DNA of 29,688 nucleotides from Zygophlyctis sp. KS116. Its lineage: Eukaryota; Chytridiomycota. The position numbers and the translations under genes are program-made. Positions within the stretch are counted from its first letter, which is position 1. Each line of letters starts with the position of its first letter. The stretch is taken from NCBI GenBank assembly GCA_054661495.1, contig BAAFSQ010000113.1:1-29688 (forward strand), written 5' to 3'. Of this stretch, positions 10,064 to 19,913 are shown piece after piece. The notes under the pieces were generated by a model. The model was not told where the DNA came from, did not search any database, and worked only from the letters and a program-made list of their open reading frames with translations.

Positions 10064-10901
10064 ATAATAAATCTCCAAAACAATTTTCGGATATTACCCC
10101 TTGACTTTCCCACTCTTGTACAAGAATAGGAATTTTGGATGAGTAATCTGGATAAAAAAAGAAAACTGTAGATGTCCGTTCCTCATCATCATCTAAAACC
10201 ACTCTATGAAGCGGTGAATGATACATCCCTCTTGTTAATGATGATAAATAGTCTCCAATATTCACAATCACAAAATCCTTTTTCCCACAAATTGGAATCC
10301 ATTGATTATCCTTGAAAATTTCTAGTCCGAATTGATTATCTTGAGCAATAATCAGAGTTATAAATCCCCAATCCGTATGCTCTGATGACCCAGCATATTT
10401 AGAATGACCTGGAAATCTATTTAGAGCTTCTTTCATTGATAAGTAATTAAATATACGACAAATACTTATAGAGTCTCCTTTGGAGCAATATTGTCCTAGA
10501 TAATCTTTATCTTTGCCGAGTGAGAGAGAAATGTTCTTTAGAATTAGCAGACTGGATTCACAAAGATCTGCAAACAAGTCAAGACAAGACTGTTTCAAGT
10601 CTTGTGTAAAGTCCAACGGCCAAACATTTTGCCCTTGCAGCTTATTACAAGGCTGATCTATCGGCATACCGAATGAGAATCCTTGTTTAGCTTCAAATAA
10701 ATCAGATCCGGACTCCATTCCATATCCCAAATATCCTCTCTTGAGCCCGCCTCGTAGTATTGGCGCTGGATGTTCATGTTTAAACACTTTAGAGACTATG
10801 GAAGAATGATCAGACTTGAAAGGGAAATAGAATGCACCCCATTCAGAGCAGGCTGATTGTATTTCTTTCTCGGATGAGTCAGGAGTTATGACTGGCAACA
10901 T
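10026..10901 (-). CDS. 2-oxoglutarate/Fe(II)-dependent oxygenase (isopenicillin N synthase-like)
   Basis: Soluble non-heme iron oxygenase of the IPNS/2OG-Fe(II) group, which uses 2-oxoglutarate and O2 to hydroxylate or desaturate a small molecule. The intron-free product is 291 aa, near the family norm. The N-terminal part fits the DIOX_N region. The iron ligands are H-x-D in SEHTDWGFITLI and the distal His in HSPLHRVV. The 2OG-binding R-x-S is ERTST. ATG 10901 is the first possible start (the codon two before it is TTG). The start codon lies 18 bp from the divergent Sas10 start, and the C-terminus overlaps the J-protein CDS. The substrate cannot be told from sequence, because the group covers many fungal metabolic and catabolic enzymes. 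Confidence 0.9.
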   Translation of the reverse strand: MLPVITPDSSEKEIQSACSEWGAFYFPFKSDHSSIVSKVFKHEHPAPILRGGLKRGYLGYGMESGSDLFEAKQGFSFGMPIDQPCNKLQGQNVWPLDFTQDLKQSCLDLFADLCESSLLILKNISLSLGKDKDYLGQYCSKGDSISICRIFNYLSMKEALNRFPGHSKYAGSSEHTDWGFITLIIAQDNQFGLEIFKDNQWIPICGKKDFVIVNIGDYLSSLTRGMYHSPLHRVVLDDDEERTSTVFFFYPDYSSKIPILVQEWESQGVISENCFGDLLYEKWDAVSRNGY

Positions 10902-10919
10902 GAGCAAATTTGAATTTTA

Positions 10920-12016
10920 ATGGCAAGGAACAGAGATATCGTTGCATTAGCCTCTGATGCATCAGAAGAGGATCAGAGTATGGAAGACTGGGATTATGAT
11001 GATCAGGTTCTTGATCTGGATGAAAAAACTCTACAGTCTCTCAAGCATAGTATCAAGGATGATCAAGATTTGAATTCAGATAATGGAGATGATGGAGATT
11101 CAGATGATGAGGAAGAGTGGGGAGCAAAGAAAAACATCTATTATGATGCCGATCAGGATGATGGTAAGTTTCATAATGATCTTAGTTTAGATGCAGAAGA
11201 AGAGGAAAAAGATGAAGCTCTATTGATTCAAAAGAAAATGCTCTCTAAAATACAAGAATCAGATTTCGAAGATGATTTCCCAGATTCATTTCAAAGAATG
11301 CAGTCAAAAAGCCCAAAAAAAGAAAAGGCTCAAGTGACAGTAGACATTGAAAAAGTTTTAAAGCAATTGCATTCTACATTTGATAAATTGAATGATGATC
11401 AAAGTTTTAGTAATCAGTTGAATTGGATCTATGCTTCAATTTTAAATTACTATATTTTTCTTCGAAGAAAAAACTCTCTCAAATATCATCCAATTTCAAA
11501 ACTTGTCGTGAAAATTCAAAAATTAGTACCATCAATGATTTCTTACCAAGATTTTTTAGAATCTTCTAAATTAGAATCTGTACAAGATGATATTGAAGTG
11601 GATAAACAAGATTCTGAAATGGATTCAGACTATTATACTGAAATTTTGAATCGGAATAAAACTCTGCGAAAAGATCGAGAGGAATCCATTTTACAAGGCA
11701 AAGAAGAGAAAAGACTAGCTAATTGGTATATTTTAACCATTGTTTTAATAATATTAGGGCAATTGAAGACGGTGATTTGATTCAAGATGATAAAAAGAGA
11801 ATGGCATCTTGGCGTATACTTACAAACAAGGGTCTTACACCGCATCGTAAAAAGGAAAACAGAAATCCTAGAGTTAAGAAACGGAAAAAGTATGAAAAGG
11901 CAATCAAAAAATTGTCTTCATTCAGAGCTGTTGCTGTTGACAAATCTACTGCTGGACCATATGCAGGTGAGAGGACTGGTATTCGTAGGAACTTGACTAG
12001 ATCCGTTAAATTTTAA
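10920..12016 (+). CDS. UTP3: Sas10/Utp3 small-subunit processome protein
   Basis: Nucleolar U3 snoRNP component needed for 18S rRNA processing. There are two exons, 10920-11725 and 11758-12016, with a 32-nt intron, and a product of 354 aa. It has a long acidic N-terminal region (runs of Asp/Glu, residues ~10-105), a Sas10/C1D-like helical section (~135-200, VDIEKVLKQLHSTFDKLN to VVKIQKLVPS), and the conserved C-terminal Sas10 domain: NKGLTPHRKKENRNPRVKKR, then YEKAIKKL, ending GERTGIRRNLTRSVKF. A perfect GTAAGT donor at 11164 with TTTAG at 11190 frames a 27-nt, stop-free, in-phase segment. If spliced, the acidic tract becomes continuous and the protein is 345 aa. The start lies 18 bp from the divergent oxygenase start. 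Confidence 0.93.
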
Positions 12017-12060
12017 TTAAAGTCCCGGGTTCGATTCCTTTTTTAAAAACTTTTTTAATA
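12017..12060 (+). other. 44-bp gap with tRNA B-box-like word
   Basis: The spacer between Sas10 and Rab18 contains GGGTTCGATTCC (12028-12039), which matches the Pol III B-box / T-loop consensus GGTTCGANTCC, followed at once by a run of T. No acceptor stem, anticodon arm or A-box can be folded around it, so it is not an intact tRNA. Confidence 0.35.
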
Positions 12061-12713
12061 ATGTCCAAAGAGAAAGATGTTTCTGCCACATTCAAGCTAC
12101 TACTCATTGGAGATTCTGGCACAGGGAAATCATCGCTTTTGCTGAGGTTTACCGATGACACTTGGCTGCATCCCGATGATGTTTCCGCAACCATTGGCGT
12201 TGATTTCAAGGTTAAAGTCTTGGACGTAGACGATAAAAAATACAAACTCACAATTTGGGACACTGCAGGCCAGGAAAGATTTAGAACGCTCACTTCTTCA
12301 TACTATCGTGGTGCTCAAGGAGTTGTCTTGGTGTATGATGTTGCTAATAGAGAATCTTTTGAACATTTACAAGCATGGTTTGGAGAATTGGAAACATATG
12401 CAAGCTCAAATAATGTAATCAAGATTATTGTTGGAAATAAATGTGACAAGGAAGTTAATCGAGTGGTTTCTAGAAAGGAAGGAGAGGAAATGGCAAAGAG
12501 ATTAAAAACATTATTCATTGAAACATCTGCAAAAACAACAACAGGAGTTCAGGATGCTTTTGTAGAAGTCGTTCGAAAAGTGAGAATTCTTACGATTAAA
12601 TATAGATTATAGAAACTCCTGAATTATGGAGACGAACTTCAATTTCTGCTAGACCAGGTGCATTGCATATAGCCGAGCCCTCTGATGATGGATCAAGTTT
12701 ATGCAATTGTTGA
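12061..12713 (+). CDS. RAB18: Rab18-type small GTPase
   Basis: Membrane-traffic GTPase acting at the ER, lipid droplets or Golgi. There are two exons, 12061-12579 and 12606-12713, with a 26-nt intron, and a product of 208 aa. The P-loop is GDSGTGKSS, and switch I is SATIGVDFKVK, the Rab18 hallmark with LLLRFTDDTW before it. Switch II is DTAGQERFRTLT, the guanine motifs are GNKCD and ETSAK. Splicing leads into IIETPELW, matching the Rab18 helix 5 end, and the C-terminus is CNC, a double-geranylgeranylation signal. Unspliced, the frame would stop without any prenylation motif, so the intron call is firm. NAT9 starts 18 bp after the stop. Confidence 0.95.
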
Positions 12714-12731
12714 GAAAGTATTATTGTCTGG

Positions 12732-13334
12732 ATGAATTACTTTGCACCTACACCCATTTTAAGAATGAAACAAGATTTGATTTTAAGATTTGAAAAATTA
12801 AACTTTGTCCCATACACAAGACATCATGTTAAAAATTATCATGAATGGATGACTGATCCAAAACTCTTGGAGGCAACTGCTTCCGAACCCTTGACTCTTG
12901 AAGAGGAATATGAAAATCAAATCTCTTGGGCCAATGACAAGGATAAGTATACATTTATACTTGAAGTAGATTCCGACTCTGTGACTGGTATCAAAGGTAT
13001 TATGATTGGAGATGTAAATTTATTCTTGCATGGAGAATCAGCTGAAATAGAAATCATGATTGCAGACAAGGTGTATCAAGGTCTAGGCTACGGTTTCATG
13101 GGTGTGCAGGGCATGATATTTTATGGGATGAAGCACTTAAAGATTGAACATTTCACATGTAAAATAAGTTTTTCAAATATTGCCAGTCTGAAACTATTTG
13201 AAAAAATTGGGTTTGTGGAAAAATCACGTTCAGATTATTTCCAAGAAGTGGAACTACACTTTAATGCTACAGATTCAAAAAGCACATCATTTTATTCTCT
13301 CCCTATTCAAGAGGAAATTTTTAGAGAGAATTAG
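12732..13334 (+). CDS. NAT9: N-acetyltransferase NAT9 (GNAT fold)
   Basis: The intron-free 200-aa product is closely patterned on NAT9: VPYTRHHVKNYHEWM, then ATASEPLTLEEEYENQ, GDVNLFL, IEIMIADKVYQGLGYG (the acetyl-CoA loop region, a variant of Q/R-x-x-G-x-G/A) and SNIASLKLFEKIGF. NAT9 is known in animals as a microtubule-linked acetyltransferase, but its substrate here is unknown. An in-frame ATG at 12765 would give MKQDLILRFEKLNF, aligning better with the family start. The longer start is kept only because it is the first ATG after the Rab18 stop, 18 bp upstream. The last 14 nt overlap the end of the convergent importin CDS. Confidence 0.92.
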   Translation: MNYFAPTPILRMKQDLILRFEKLNFVPYTRHHVKNYHEWMTDPKLLEATASEPLTLEEEYENQISWANDKDKYTFILEVDSDSVTGIKGIMIGDVNLFLHGESAEIEIMIADKVYQGLGYGFMGVQGMIFYGMKHLKIEHFTCKISFSNIASLKLFEKIGFVEKSRSDYFQEVELHFNATDSKSTSFYSLPIQEEIFREN

Positions 13335-16218
13335 CAAACTCGGTATTTTCCAATCCTCGACATCTTACAGAAAATGATTTGACTAAATCTCGATGTTTTC
13401 GAATTTGGCGTGTCCCAAGTATCCCATTTATAAACACCTTCTTTTCTAGTTGGGTAACATTCATTAGATAATTCGGATCAGAAAGCAATGTTTCTAACCA
13501 AAGGCGGGCTTCATTAGGATACTTTATGGTTAATTTTAGCAAAACTTCTGATATTTTTGGGAGAATACTTGGTACCATTTTCCCTTCTATTCCATTAATT
13601 AAAGTCAAGCATATTCCTGGGCCAATAGATGAAAATAAATCTGCAGACCATGATGGAGACCCTTGAAACTGAATAACTGCAATTAAAAAGTCCATAACTG
13701 AAAGAAGTGTGAATCTATCAGAAGTGACTAAAGTTTTTGGAAGGAATATTTTAAATACATTTTCCATACAATAAATGTTCATTTTTAAAAAATCATTATC
13801 ACTCTGCATTATTATCTGTTATTGTTAACTTTTATGACGATAATTACATCAGATAGGCTTTTCCAAAGAAGGGATATTGTGTCTGGAGATTCGTCCAAAG
13901 CAGGAATTAGATTTAACGCTGTAAATTCAATTAGTTTTTCAAGCAATGACACATCTCCAATTTTTTGTAATGCAATGACTGAAAGCTCTGAGCAAACTTC
14001 ATAATACTGAAAATGAGATTGTAAGTCGCAACAGTTTAGTGCAGCAGTAAACAATGAGGAAATGTTTTCATAAACTGCAGGCAACTCAAGCCTACACAAT
14101 TCCACAATAGATTTTGACAATTCCGAACTATCAATTGCATCATTTGAAGCCAAACAAAACAGCTTTTGCATTTCTATACAAAGAGACTGATAGGCTTGAA
14201 GAAGAGAAATGTCCCAATGCGTAGAATCCTGAATTGTAAATAACTTATCTGATCGAGACTTTATGAATGCAGATATGCAAGACAAATGAGGGCCTATCGC
14301 ATTGTTCGAATCATTTCGTAAATTTTGAAGAAGACTTTTCAATAGTAAACACTCTTGTACTTGGCGTTGAGCTTCAGGAAGCTGATCAATTAGAATCATC
14401 ATTGAGCCGACCAACCGATATCTCTCAACTGGCTAAAATATTATGTCAATAAAAATACCTCAACCACTGCGCTAGCGCTTATCATACAATCGAAAACCCA
14501 GCTAAACATTGGCTCTAGAAGTCTGGCTTTGCATGAAAAACAAACTGTTTCTAGACATCGCAATGCGTCCTTTGTGAGTGAAGGATTTTTTATGCTTGAT
14601 ATTATAAATTTAAGAGAATCATTAAGGTATCTATGGTCGGCTTCATTCAAAGCGAGAGAAAAATCTGATAGGAAACTTAAGCATGTGATGCTCAGGTGTT
14701 GAATTTGAACTATTTCCAAGAGAGGAAATATTGATTCAAATACATGTATTAATAGGGCGTAATCCTTCGATGATAAAAAATCAGAGAGACTTTTAATACC
14801 AAATATTGAAGATTCCAATAATTCTAAGTTGTCAATAGCTGATGATTTCACGCATTGGATTAATATCTCTAATGTTTTCTCTTTGATAACTTCGAAGCAG
14901 TAACCGTAAGTATCCGCAATATCGTTCCTAAAATGCTGAAATCGATCTCTTGCATCTAGTGACCAGCTGTTCCAGTCAACAGGAAAAAAGGATTTTTTAA
15001 TTAAAACCGATACCAACCTCGTATATATTTCAACGATGCAAGGATTTAAGCTTTTTCCGATCAATTCTAGTTCGATGATTGTCTCTTCAAATAGGAACCA
15101 AAAATATAATGTGCTTTGAGAAACTTCCTCATCAACAGGAAAAGCACCATCTAATCCTGAAATATTCAGCATCATTAAGAGAAACTTATCAGTTAGATTT
15201 TCTCCGACAGAAAGAACCAGTGAATCTGTAAAAGCTTCTCCAAATTCGACAAATAATTGGGAAATTAAAAGCAAGCGCTCTGGATCCTGAGCAAAAGCTT
15301 GATTGAATTTGAATCCAATAAGCCCATCAGTTAATAAAAATAAAAACTTTGGAAAATAAGTTGCCTTTTGCTGTCTTATGGTGTTTTTCGATAGTATTGG
15401 TAGTATGATTTCAATTATTGATTCAAGCAGTTGATCTTCCTTTAGCAGATTCAGAACTGCATCCAAGAGTTGAGTTTGTACACTACTTTAAGTTATTAAA
15501 ACATACTTCATTGGTAATCCAAAATTAATCCAACTTTTTGCAGTCTCTATACATTTATGTCTGATTGCTAAAGCTGGATTCGACAGCAGTGATAGCAAAA
15601 CCGACACAACCTGAATTTGATGATCAATAAATATCTGTTCAAGTTTGCACCTTTTTTCTTTTGTAAGTCGGACACTTTCAACACTTTCCACTAGAGTCTT
15701 GAGAAATTCTAAAAACGCAATAGTAGAATCCAGGCCCATATTCTGATTACTTGCAGTCAAAGACTCAAGTGCCTGCGAGACATCTGAAAGAAAGAGAGGC
15801 CAATGATCTGGTAAGACTCTTATAATAAATGCAACTAAACATTGTGTCATTTTCGCAACTACAAATGATTGACTTCCAATTAGTCCAATATATGCCTGTA
15901 GTAAAAGATCCTTGAAATTATTAATATTTTCTTCTGAATGATCAAACGATTCCCATTGCTGTGAATTAATCTTTGTATATAAGGTCAGCGCACCAAAGAA
16001 TTGACAGTTTGGGGATCTCTTTACATGATATAATGCTCAGCTACCTTGAATAGTTCAAAACTCCAATGCCAAGCCTCCGGATCAGATTGAAATTGTATCA
16101 ACTGTGCTTCGGCATTTTTCCTGATAATGGGATCACAACTAGAATATAAAATGGAAACCAGCTTATGTATTTAAATTCAAATGTCAATTACATTCTCCAA
16201 CTCTTCAAGTTGAACCAT
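13321..16218 (-). CDS. IPO13: Importin-13-type karyopherin beta
   Basis: Nuclear transport receptor of the importin-13/transportin-3 branch, built of HEAT repeats. There are six exons, with introns (low-high) 13804-13829, 14433-14458, 15483-15506, 16019-16044 and 16162-16191 (24-30 nt), and a product of 921 aa. The N-terminal RanGTP-binding region reads MVQLEELENLVSIL, SSCDPIIRKNAEAQL, EAWHWSFELFKRSPNCQFFG, ALTLYTKI. The middle has LYFWFLFEE and FQHFRNDIADTYGYCFEV, as in IPO13. The C-terminus RKHRDLVKSFSVRCRGLENT matches the IPO13 tail. Exon 1 is only 27 nt (nine codons) and was found by back-reading. The 13804-13829 intron uses the unusual donor GTTAAC. The start codon is 27 bp from the upstream aminotransferase stop. 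TNPO3/Mtr10 is the alternative name. Confidence 0.9.
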
Positions 16219-16245
16219 AACTTCAAACTTGACCTAGGACTCCAA

Positions 16246-17478
16246 TTAATTGCCACCAAACGCTCGATCTAGTCCCAGGAATAGAGTTTTCAAAGGAAAA
16301 GTAAAAACTATTCTAAACCAGCCTATTTGGTCTGAATGAAACGCAGAGCCTGGTGAAAATAAGACTCCGCGATCGATTAATCTCAGCCATAACTCTCGTT
16401 CTCTTTCAGCAACTGGTAAATTTTGATCCATTAAATGAGAAAGATTAATCCATACAAAGAAGCCTCCAGATGCCGGTAAATACTCTATATTTTTTGATTC
16501 TAAATACTCAATTGTACATAGATATTGAGTCTTTAGTCTAGATTGATTTTCCTTTATATAATAGTCTAACCAATCATAATCAGAGAATAAAAGAGTTGCT
16601 ACCTTGTCCGTAAATGACGAAATATTAGAAAAGAGAGCCATTTTCTTAATTGCCTCTAAAACAATTGGAGATTTTGTAATACAAACTCCTAATCGAAGAC
16701 CATTTAGACAAAAATCTTTAGAAAAAGACCAAACAATATGCGTATTAATTGGATCAGGAAGTTCCATTTCTAGTCCAGAGACAAACTTTTGATTATCCTA
16801 AATTTAATCTAATCAAAAATACATTAAAAATAGAGAGAGCATAAATTTCATCTAAAATCACTGGTATACCCAAATCTTTTGCCCATTCTAACCACTTTAA
16901 AATCTCATTTTTCTCATAAATTGTTCCAGTTGGATTTTGTGGATTTGTTAATACCAATAATTTTATATCTAACAAGATTATAAATAAAATATATTACCCG
17001 AATCACTTGTATCCTTTAATTTAGAAATTATTGCCCCAGTATACAATGTCAAATCAAAATCAAACCCACCATAATAAGGAATTGGGACGCCTACTTTATC
17101 TCCTGGATTTAAAAGAACCTGTGCAAGATTACATACAACTGAACCACAACCAGATGCACAAACTATATTGTCTGCATTTATTGATGTTTTAGCCTTGAAA
17201 TACTTGTTAAAAAACCTCGCCAACTTTTCCCTGAGCTTTGCAGATCCATAAAAATTCCCATAATACAACATATCCTGTGATAGAAAATCCTCTCCTTTAA
17301 TAATTCCATTCAACTTTTTTAGTAATTCCTCTTGCATTAATTTATTCTCTGCTGTTCCTAAATTTAGTATTCCCAGAGGTCTTTCTATTGGATCATACTG
17401 ATTCTTTAAAACTCTATCTAGTCCTTCCATGAGCGGCGAAGAAAGTTTGATTGCATGAATTCCAATTTCTGAAATCAT
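16246..17478 (-). CDS. ACC-synthase-like class I aminotransferase (PLP enzyme)
   Basis: PLP-dependent fold-type I aminotransferase of the 1-aminocyclopropane-1-carboxylate-synthase-like group common in fungi and animals. There are three exons, with introns 16798-16822 (25 nt) and 16969-16997 (29 nt), and a product of 392 aa. Motifs in order: GILNLGTAENKL, YYGNFYGSAKLREKLA, ASGCGSVVCNLA, PGDKVGVPIPYYGGFDFD, LTNPQNPTGT, ILDEIYA (Asp/Tyr for PLP), FVSGLE, WSFSKDFCLNGLRLGV with the Schiff-base Lys, ASGGFFVW and RIVFTF. True ACC synthesis is unproven for such homologues, so 'aminotransferase' is safer. A 26-nt GTAACT...GTAG segment (17485-17510) could be a further intron leading to an upstream in-frame ATG at 17564 (18 extra codons plus DG). 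I give the shorter start because it already fits the family. Confidence 0.92.
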
Positions 17479-17757
17479 TCCATCCTACTCCTTTGAAATT
17501 CTGGAGTTACCCAACAATGGTAAATCCAGTTGTCTTGGCGATTGTATTTACCATTGTATTGCATTCTAATTAGAGTTTAAGACTTTTCAGACTCATAATG
17601 CACAGTCTGGAAACTCTTTGCATACAAAACTCTTTTCAGAGTTGCATACTAAACTCAGTCACGCTCAGTGTATTTATATCTCAATTTTTATTAAAAAGTT
17701 TCAAGACTAGTATAAAAAGAATGGATCGTGGACAAGAATAGATTAGGAGATTAAAAA

Positions 17758-17775
17758 AAGTCTAATTTTAGACTT
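17758..17775. repeat. Inverted repeat AAGTCTA/TAGACTT
   Basis: Perfect 7-bp arms separated by ATTT, placed three bases before the CRE palindrome. It could be a dimeric factor site or part of a 5' leader hairpin. Confidence 0.5.
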
Positions 17776-17778
17776 GTG

Positions 17779-17786
17779 TGACGTCA
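17779..17786. promoter_or_regulatory. CRE palindrome TGACGTCA
   Basis: Exact 8-bp CREB/ATF-type bZIP site, about 50 bp before the glycosyltransferase ATG. A factor has not been shown; the match is exact. Confidence 0.5.
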
Positions 17787-17837
17787 GTGGCGTATTTTTA
17801 GCGGCAACACGAGAATTTGCTTGGCAGGAGGCAGAAA

Positions 17838-19867
17838 ATGATTCAAAAGTTGCTTCCAACAGCTATTGACAGGGCCAGAGAGTCAAAAGTACCTTTGGCT
17901 GCCATCTTGCAAAGAGTGCCGGGGATTTTTGTCTTATTCATTATTCCCTGGAGCTTACTAGGACCTATAATGTCTCCGTTGGCATTTGGGATTTACTTTA
18001 TGGTTTTGCATTTGATGCTATTGTCTTCAAATATAAGATCGGCTTATGGTGTATACACTGCATATTACTCTGCAATTAAAACTTCAACTACAGACTATCT
18101 GTCAAAGTATCTATTGAAAACTGGAACTGCAAATGGCTCTGATGAGTCTCATGATTTGCCTTTTGATACAATCAGTCATATAATAATTCTTCCAAACTAT
18201 AAAGAAAATTTAGAAACTCTATGTGAGAGTCTAGATGTTCTTTGTAGTCATTCTAGAGCACTGACCCAATATAGAATATGTTTAGCAATGGAAGAGGCAG
18301 AGGAAAATGCTCTTGCTAAAGCTCAAAATTTGGTAAAGATGTACTCAAACTTGTTTTTTGAAATTACATTTACAATTCATCCTTTAGGAAGAAAAGGAGA
18401 AATTAGAGGAAAATCTTCAAATGTGTCTTGGGCTGCTTCTCAAATGGCTTTAAGAAATATAAATGGGCCTATGGGTGGTCATAGTCATGAAATAATTACA
18501 GTTCAAGATGCGGATACTTGTTTTGCTGAAGATTACTTTTCTTGTATTTCTTATTATTATAGCACTGCATCTCCAGAACAACGCAAAATTATGATGTTTA
18601 CTCCTTGTACTGTTTTTGACAGGTAGGTTTAAGGGATTTTTTTACCTATTTTAGAAATGCTGGTCAAGTTCCTGTGTTTGTTAGAGCTACTGATATAATG
18701 TGGTCTATTGGAGTAATGTCTAATCTTTATCCTTCTTCGCCCGTGAGAATTCCTTGTTCTGCTTATTCGGTCTCTATGGATTTGGCTCTTTCTGTAAATT
18801 TCTGGGATACTGGACCAGAGGCAATAGGTGAAGATTTACACATGTATCTTAAATGTCTTTTTGCGACAAAAGGCAAGGTGATTGTTAAACCTGTGTTCTC
18901 TCCAGCATCCCAGTGTAATGTAGAAGGATCTGGGTATGGTTTATCAGGGTGGATAAGTGGTCTACAAGCTAGATATACTCAGTCTTATCGACATTTATGG
19001 GGATCCTTGGATACGAGCTATGCTTTTAGCCAAAGTTTGCAGGCTTGGTTTTCTCCAGAATCAGAGACAACCGTTAAATTAAAGAATTGTGAAGTAGACA
19101 AAATTGGTAAAAATGATTTTAATGGTAATCTATCATCGAGTCTACTTTTCTCATTATTTTATCGCTTGTTGGAAGCACATGTTGTAATGGGCCACCTCTT
19201 TTTTATGCTTTTTGCTGTTTCATACATTGTACCTTTCCGATCATATAGTCCACTATCTTTTCTTTACGGCTCCTTAAGTTTGTCAGAAATGAATTGGTTT
19301 ATGGATTTTTCTGTTTATTTTGCTTCATCGATTAGATTGTTGGCCATTGTTCCTAATGTGATAATGATTTATTATTATGAAAAGTACCACCAGTGGGTGG
19401 CCGTAGATAGATGGAGATTACAATGTGCAAAAGTCAATAATATGGTTGGTAGGAGAATAGATTCTGCAGTTGAAATATCAGAATACTCTGACAGAAATGA
19501 TGATCTTTTAATTCCTCAGGCAGTTCAGCATCTTGGCAGAAGATCTCAATTGGTATACAAAAGGAGTAAGTACGATGTCATAGATTTTGCTGCACTTTTA
19601 ATTTCGGGATTTTACTTTTTTGTAATCCCTCAATTCCACGCTCAAATTTGTCACTTATGGACCAACTCACTCGAATACAAGGTAGCTTCAAAACCATCAC
19701 TCTCCAAAATTAAGCCTCTGACAGATCCTGAACCTATTTATGAAAATCCTACTTTTGAATTCTCAATCAAGGTGGATTCTTTTGAAACACATTCTTTTGC
19801 ATCAAATCGATCTTCAAGGGGAGATGAGGGGTTTTTTGAAGATCTTGAATCTTCTTCGGATTTATAG
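17838..19867 (+). CDS. Membrane glycosyltransferase, family 2-like (fungal type)
   Basis: There are two exons, 17838-18622 and 18655-19867, with a 32-nt intron, and a product of 665 aa. Two transmembrane helices lie near residues 27-70 (IFVLFIIPWSLLGPIM, GIYFMVLHLMLL). The cytosolic catalytic part has HIIILPNYKE (~119), LAMEEAEENALAKA, GRKGEIRGKSSNVSWAA, a D-x-D (VQDADTC, ~224), and IGEDLHMYLKCLF, the acid/base ED region of GT2 enzymes. QARYTQSYRHLWG stands where cellulose/chitin/hyaluronan synthases have QxxRW. Three or four C-terminal helices follow (GHLFFMLFAVSYIVPF, SSIRLLAIVPNVIMIY, FAALLISGFYFFVIP), and the tail is Ser-rich. The layout matches uncharacterised fungal family 2 glycosyltransferases likely to make or extend a surface glycan, with the product unknown. 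The start is ATG 17838, preceded by the CRE-bearing promoter. Confidence 0.85.
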
Positions 19868-19913
19868 AAATTGTCTGAATATTATATTTTTAAAAAAAAG
19901 ATTGAATTTTGCC

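Larger units (their letters stand above)
17479..17837. promoter_or_regulatory. Largest divergent intergenic/promoter region
   Basis: About 360 bp between divergent starts of the aminotransferase and the glycosyltransferase. It contains a near-perfect 13-bp direct repeat (17620-17632 and 17644-17656, GCATAC-A/T-AAACTC), a TATA-box-like TATAAAAA at 17711-17718, a 7-bp inverted repeat with 4-nt loop (17758-17775), and a CRE at 17779-17786. The right side probably drives the glycosyltransferase. Except for a possible extra 5' exon of the aminotransferase (17511-17564), I see no coding sequence. Confidence 0.55.

Noticed and set aside
12017-12060. Intact tRNA gene
   Set aside because: Only a T-loop-like word is present; upstream sequence is Sas10 coding DNA without D-arm or anticodon arm.
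12006-12293. Antisense 95-codon ORF opposite Rab18
   Set aside because: It is the mirror of a strongly conserved GTPase coding sequence and has no family-like pattern.
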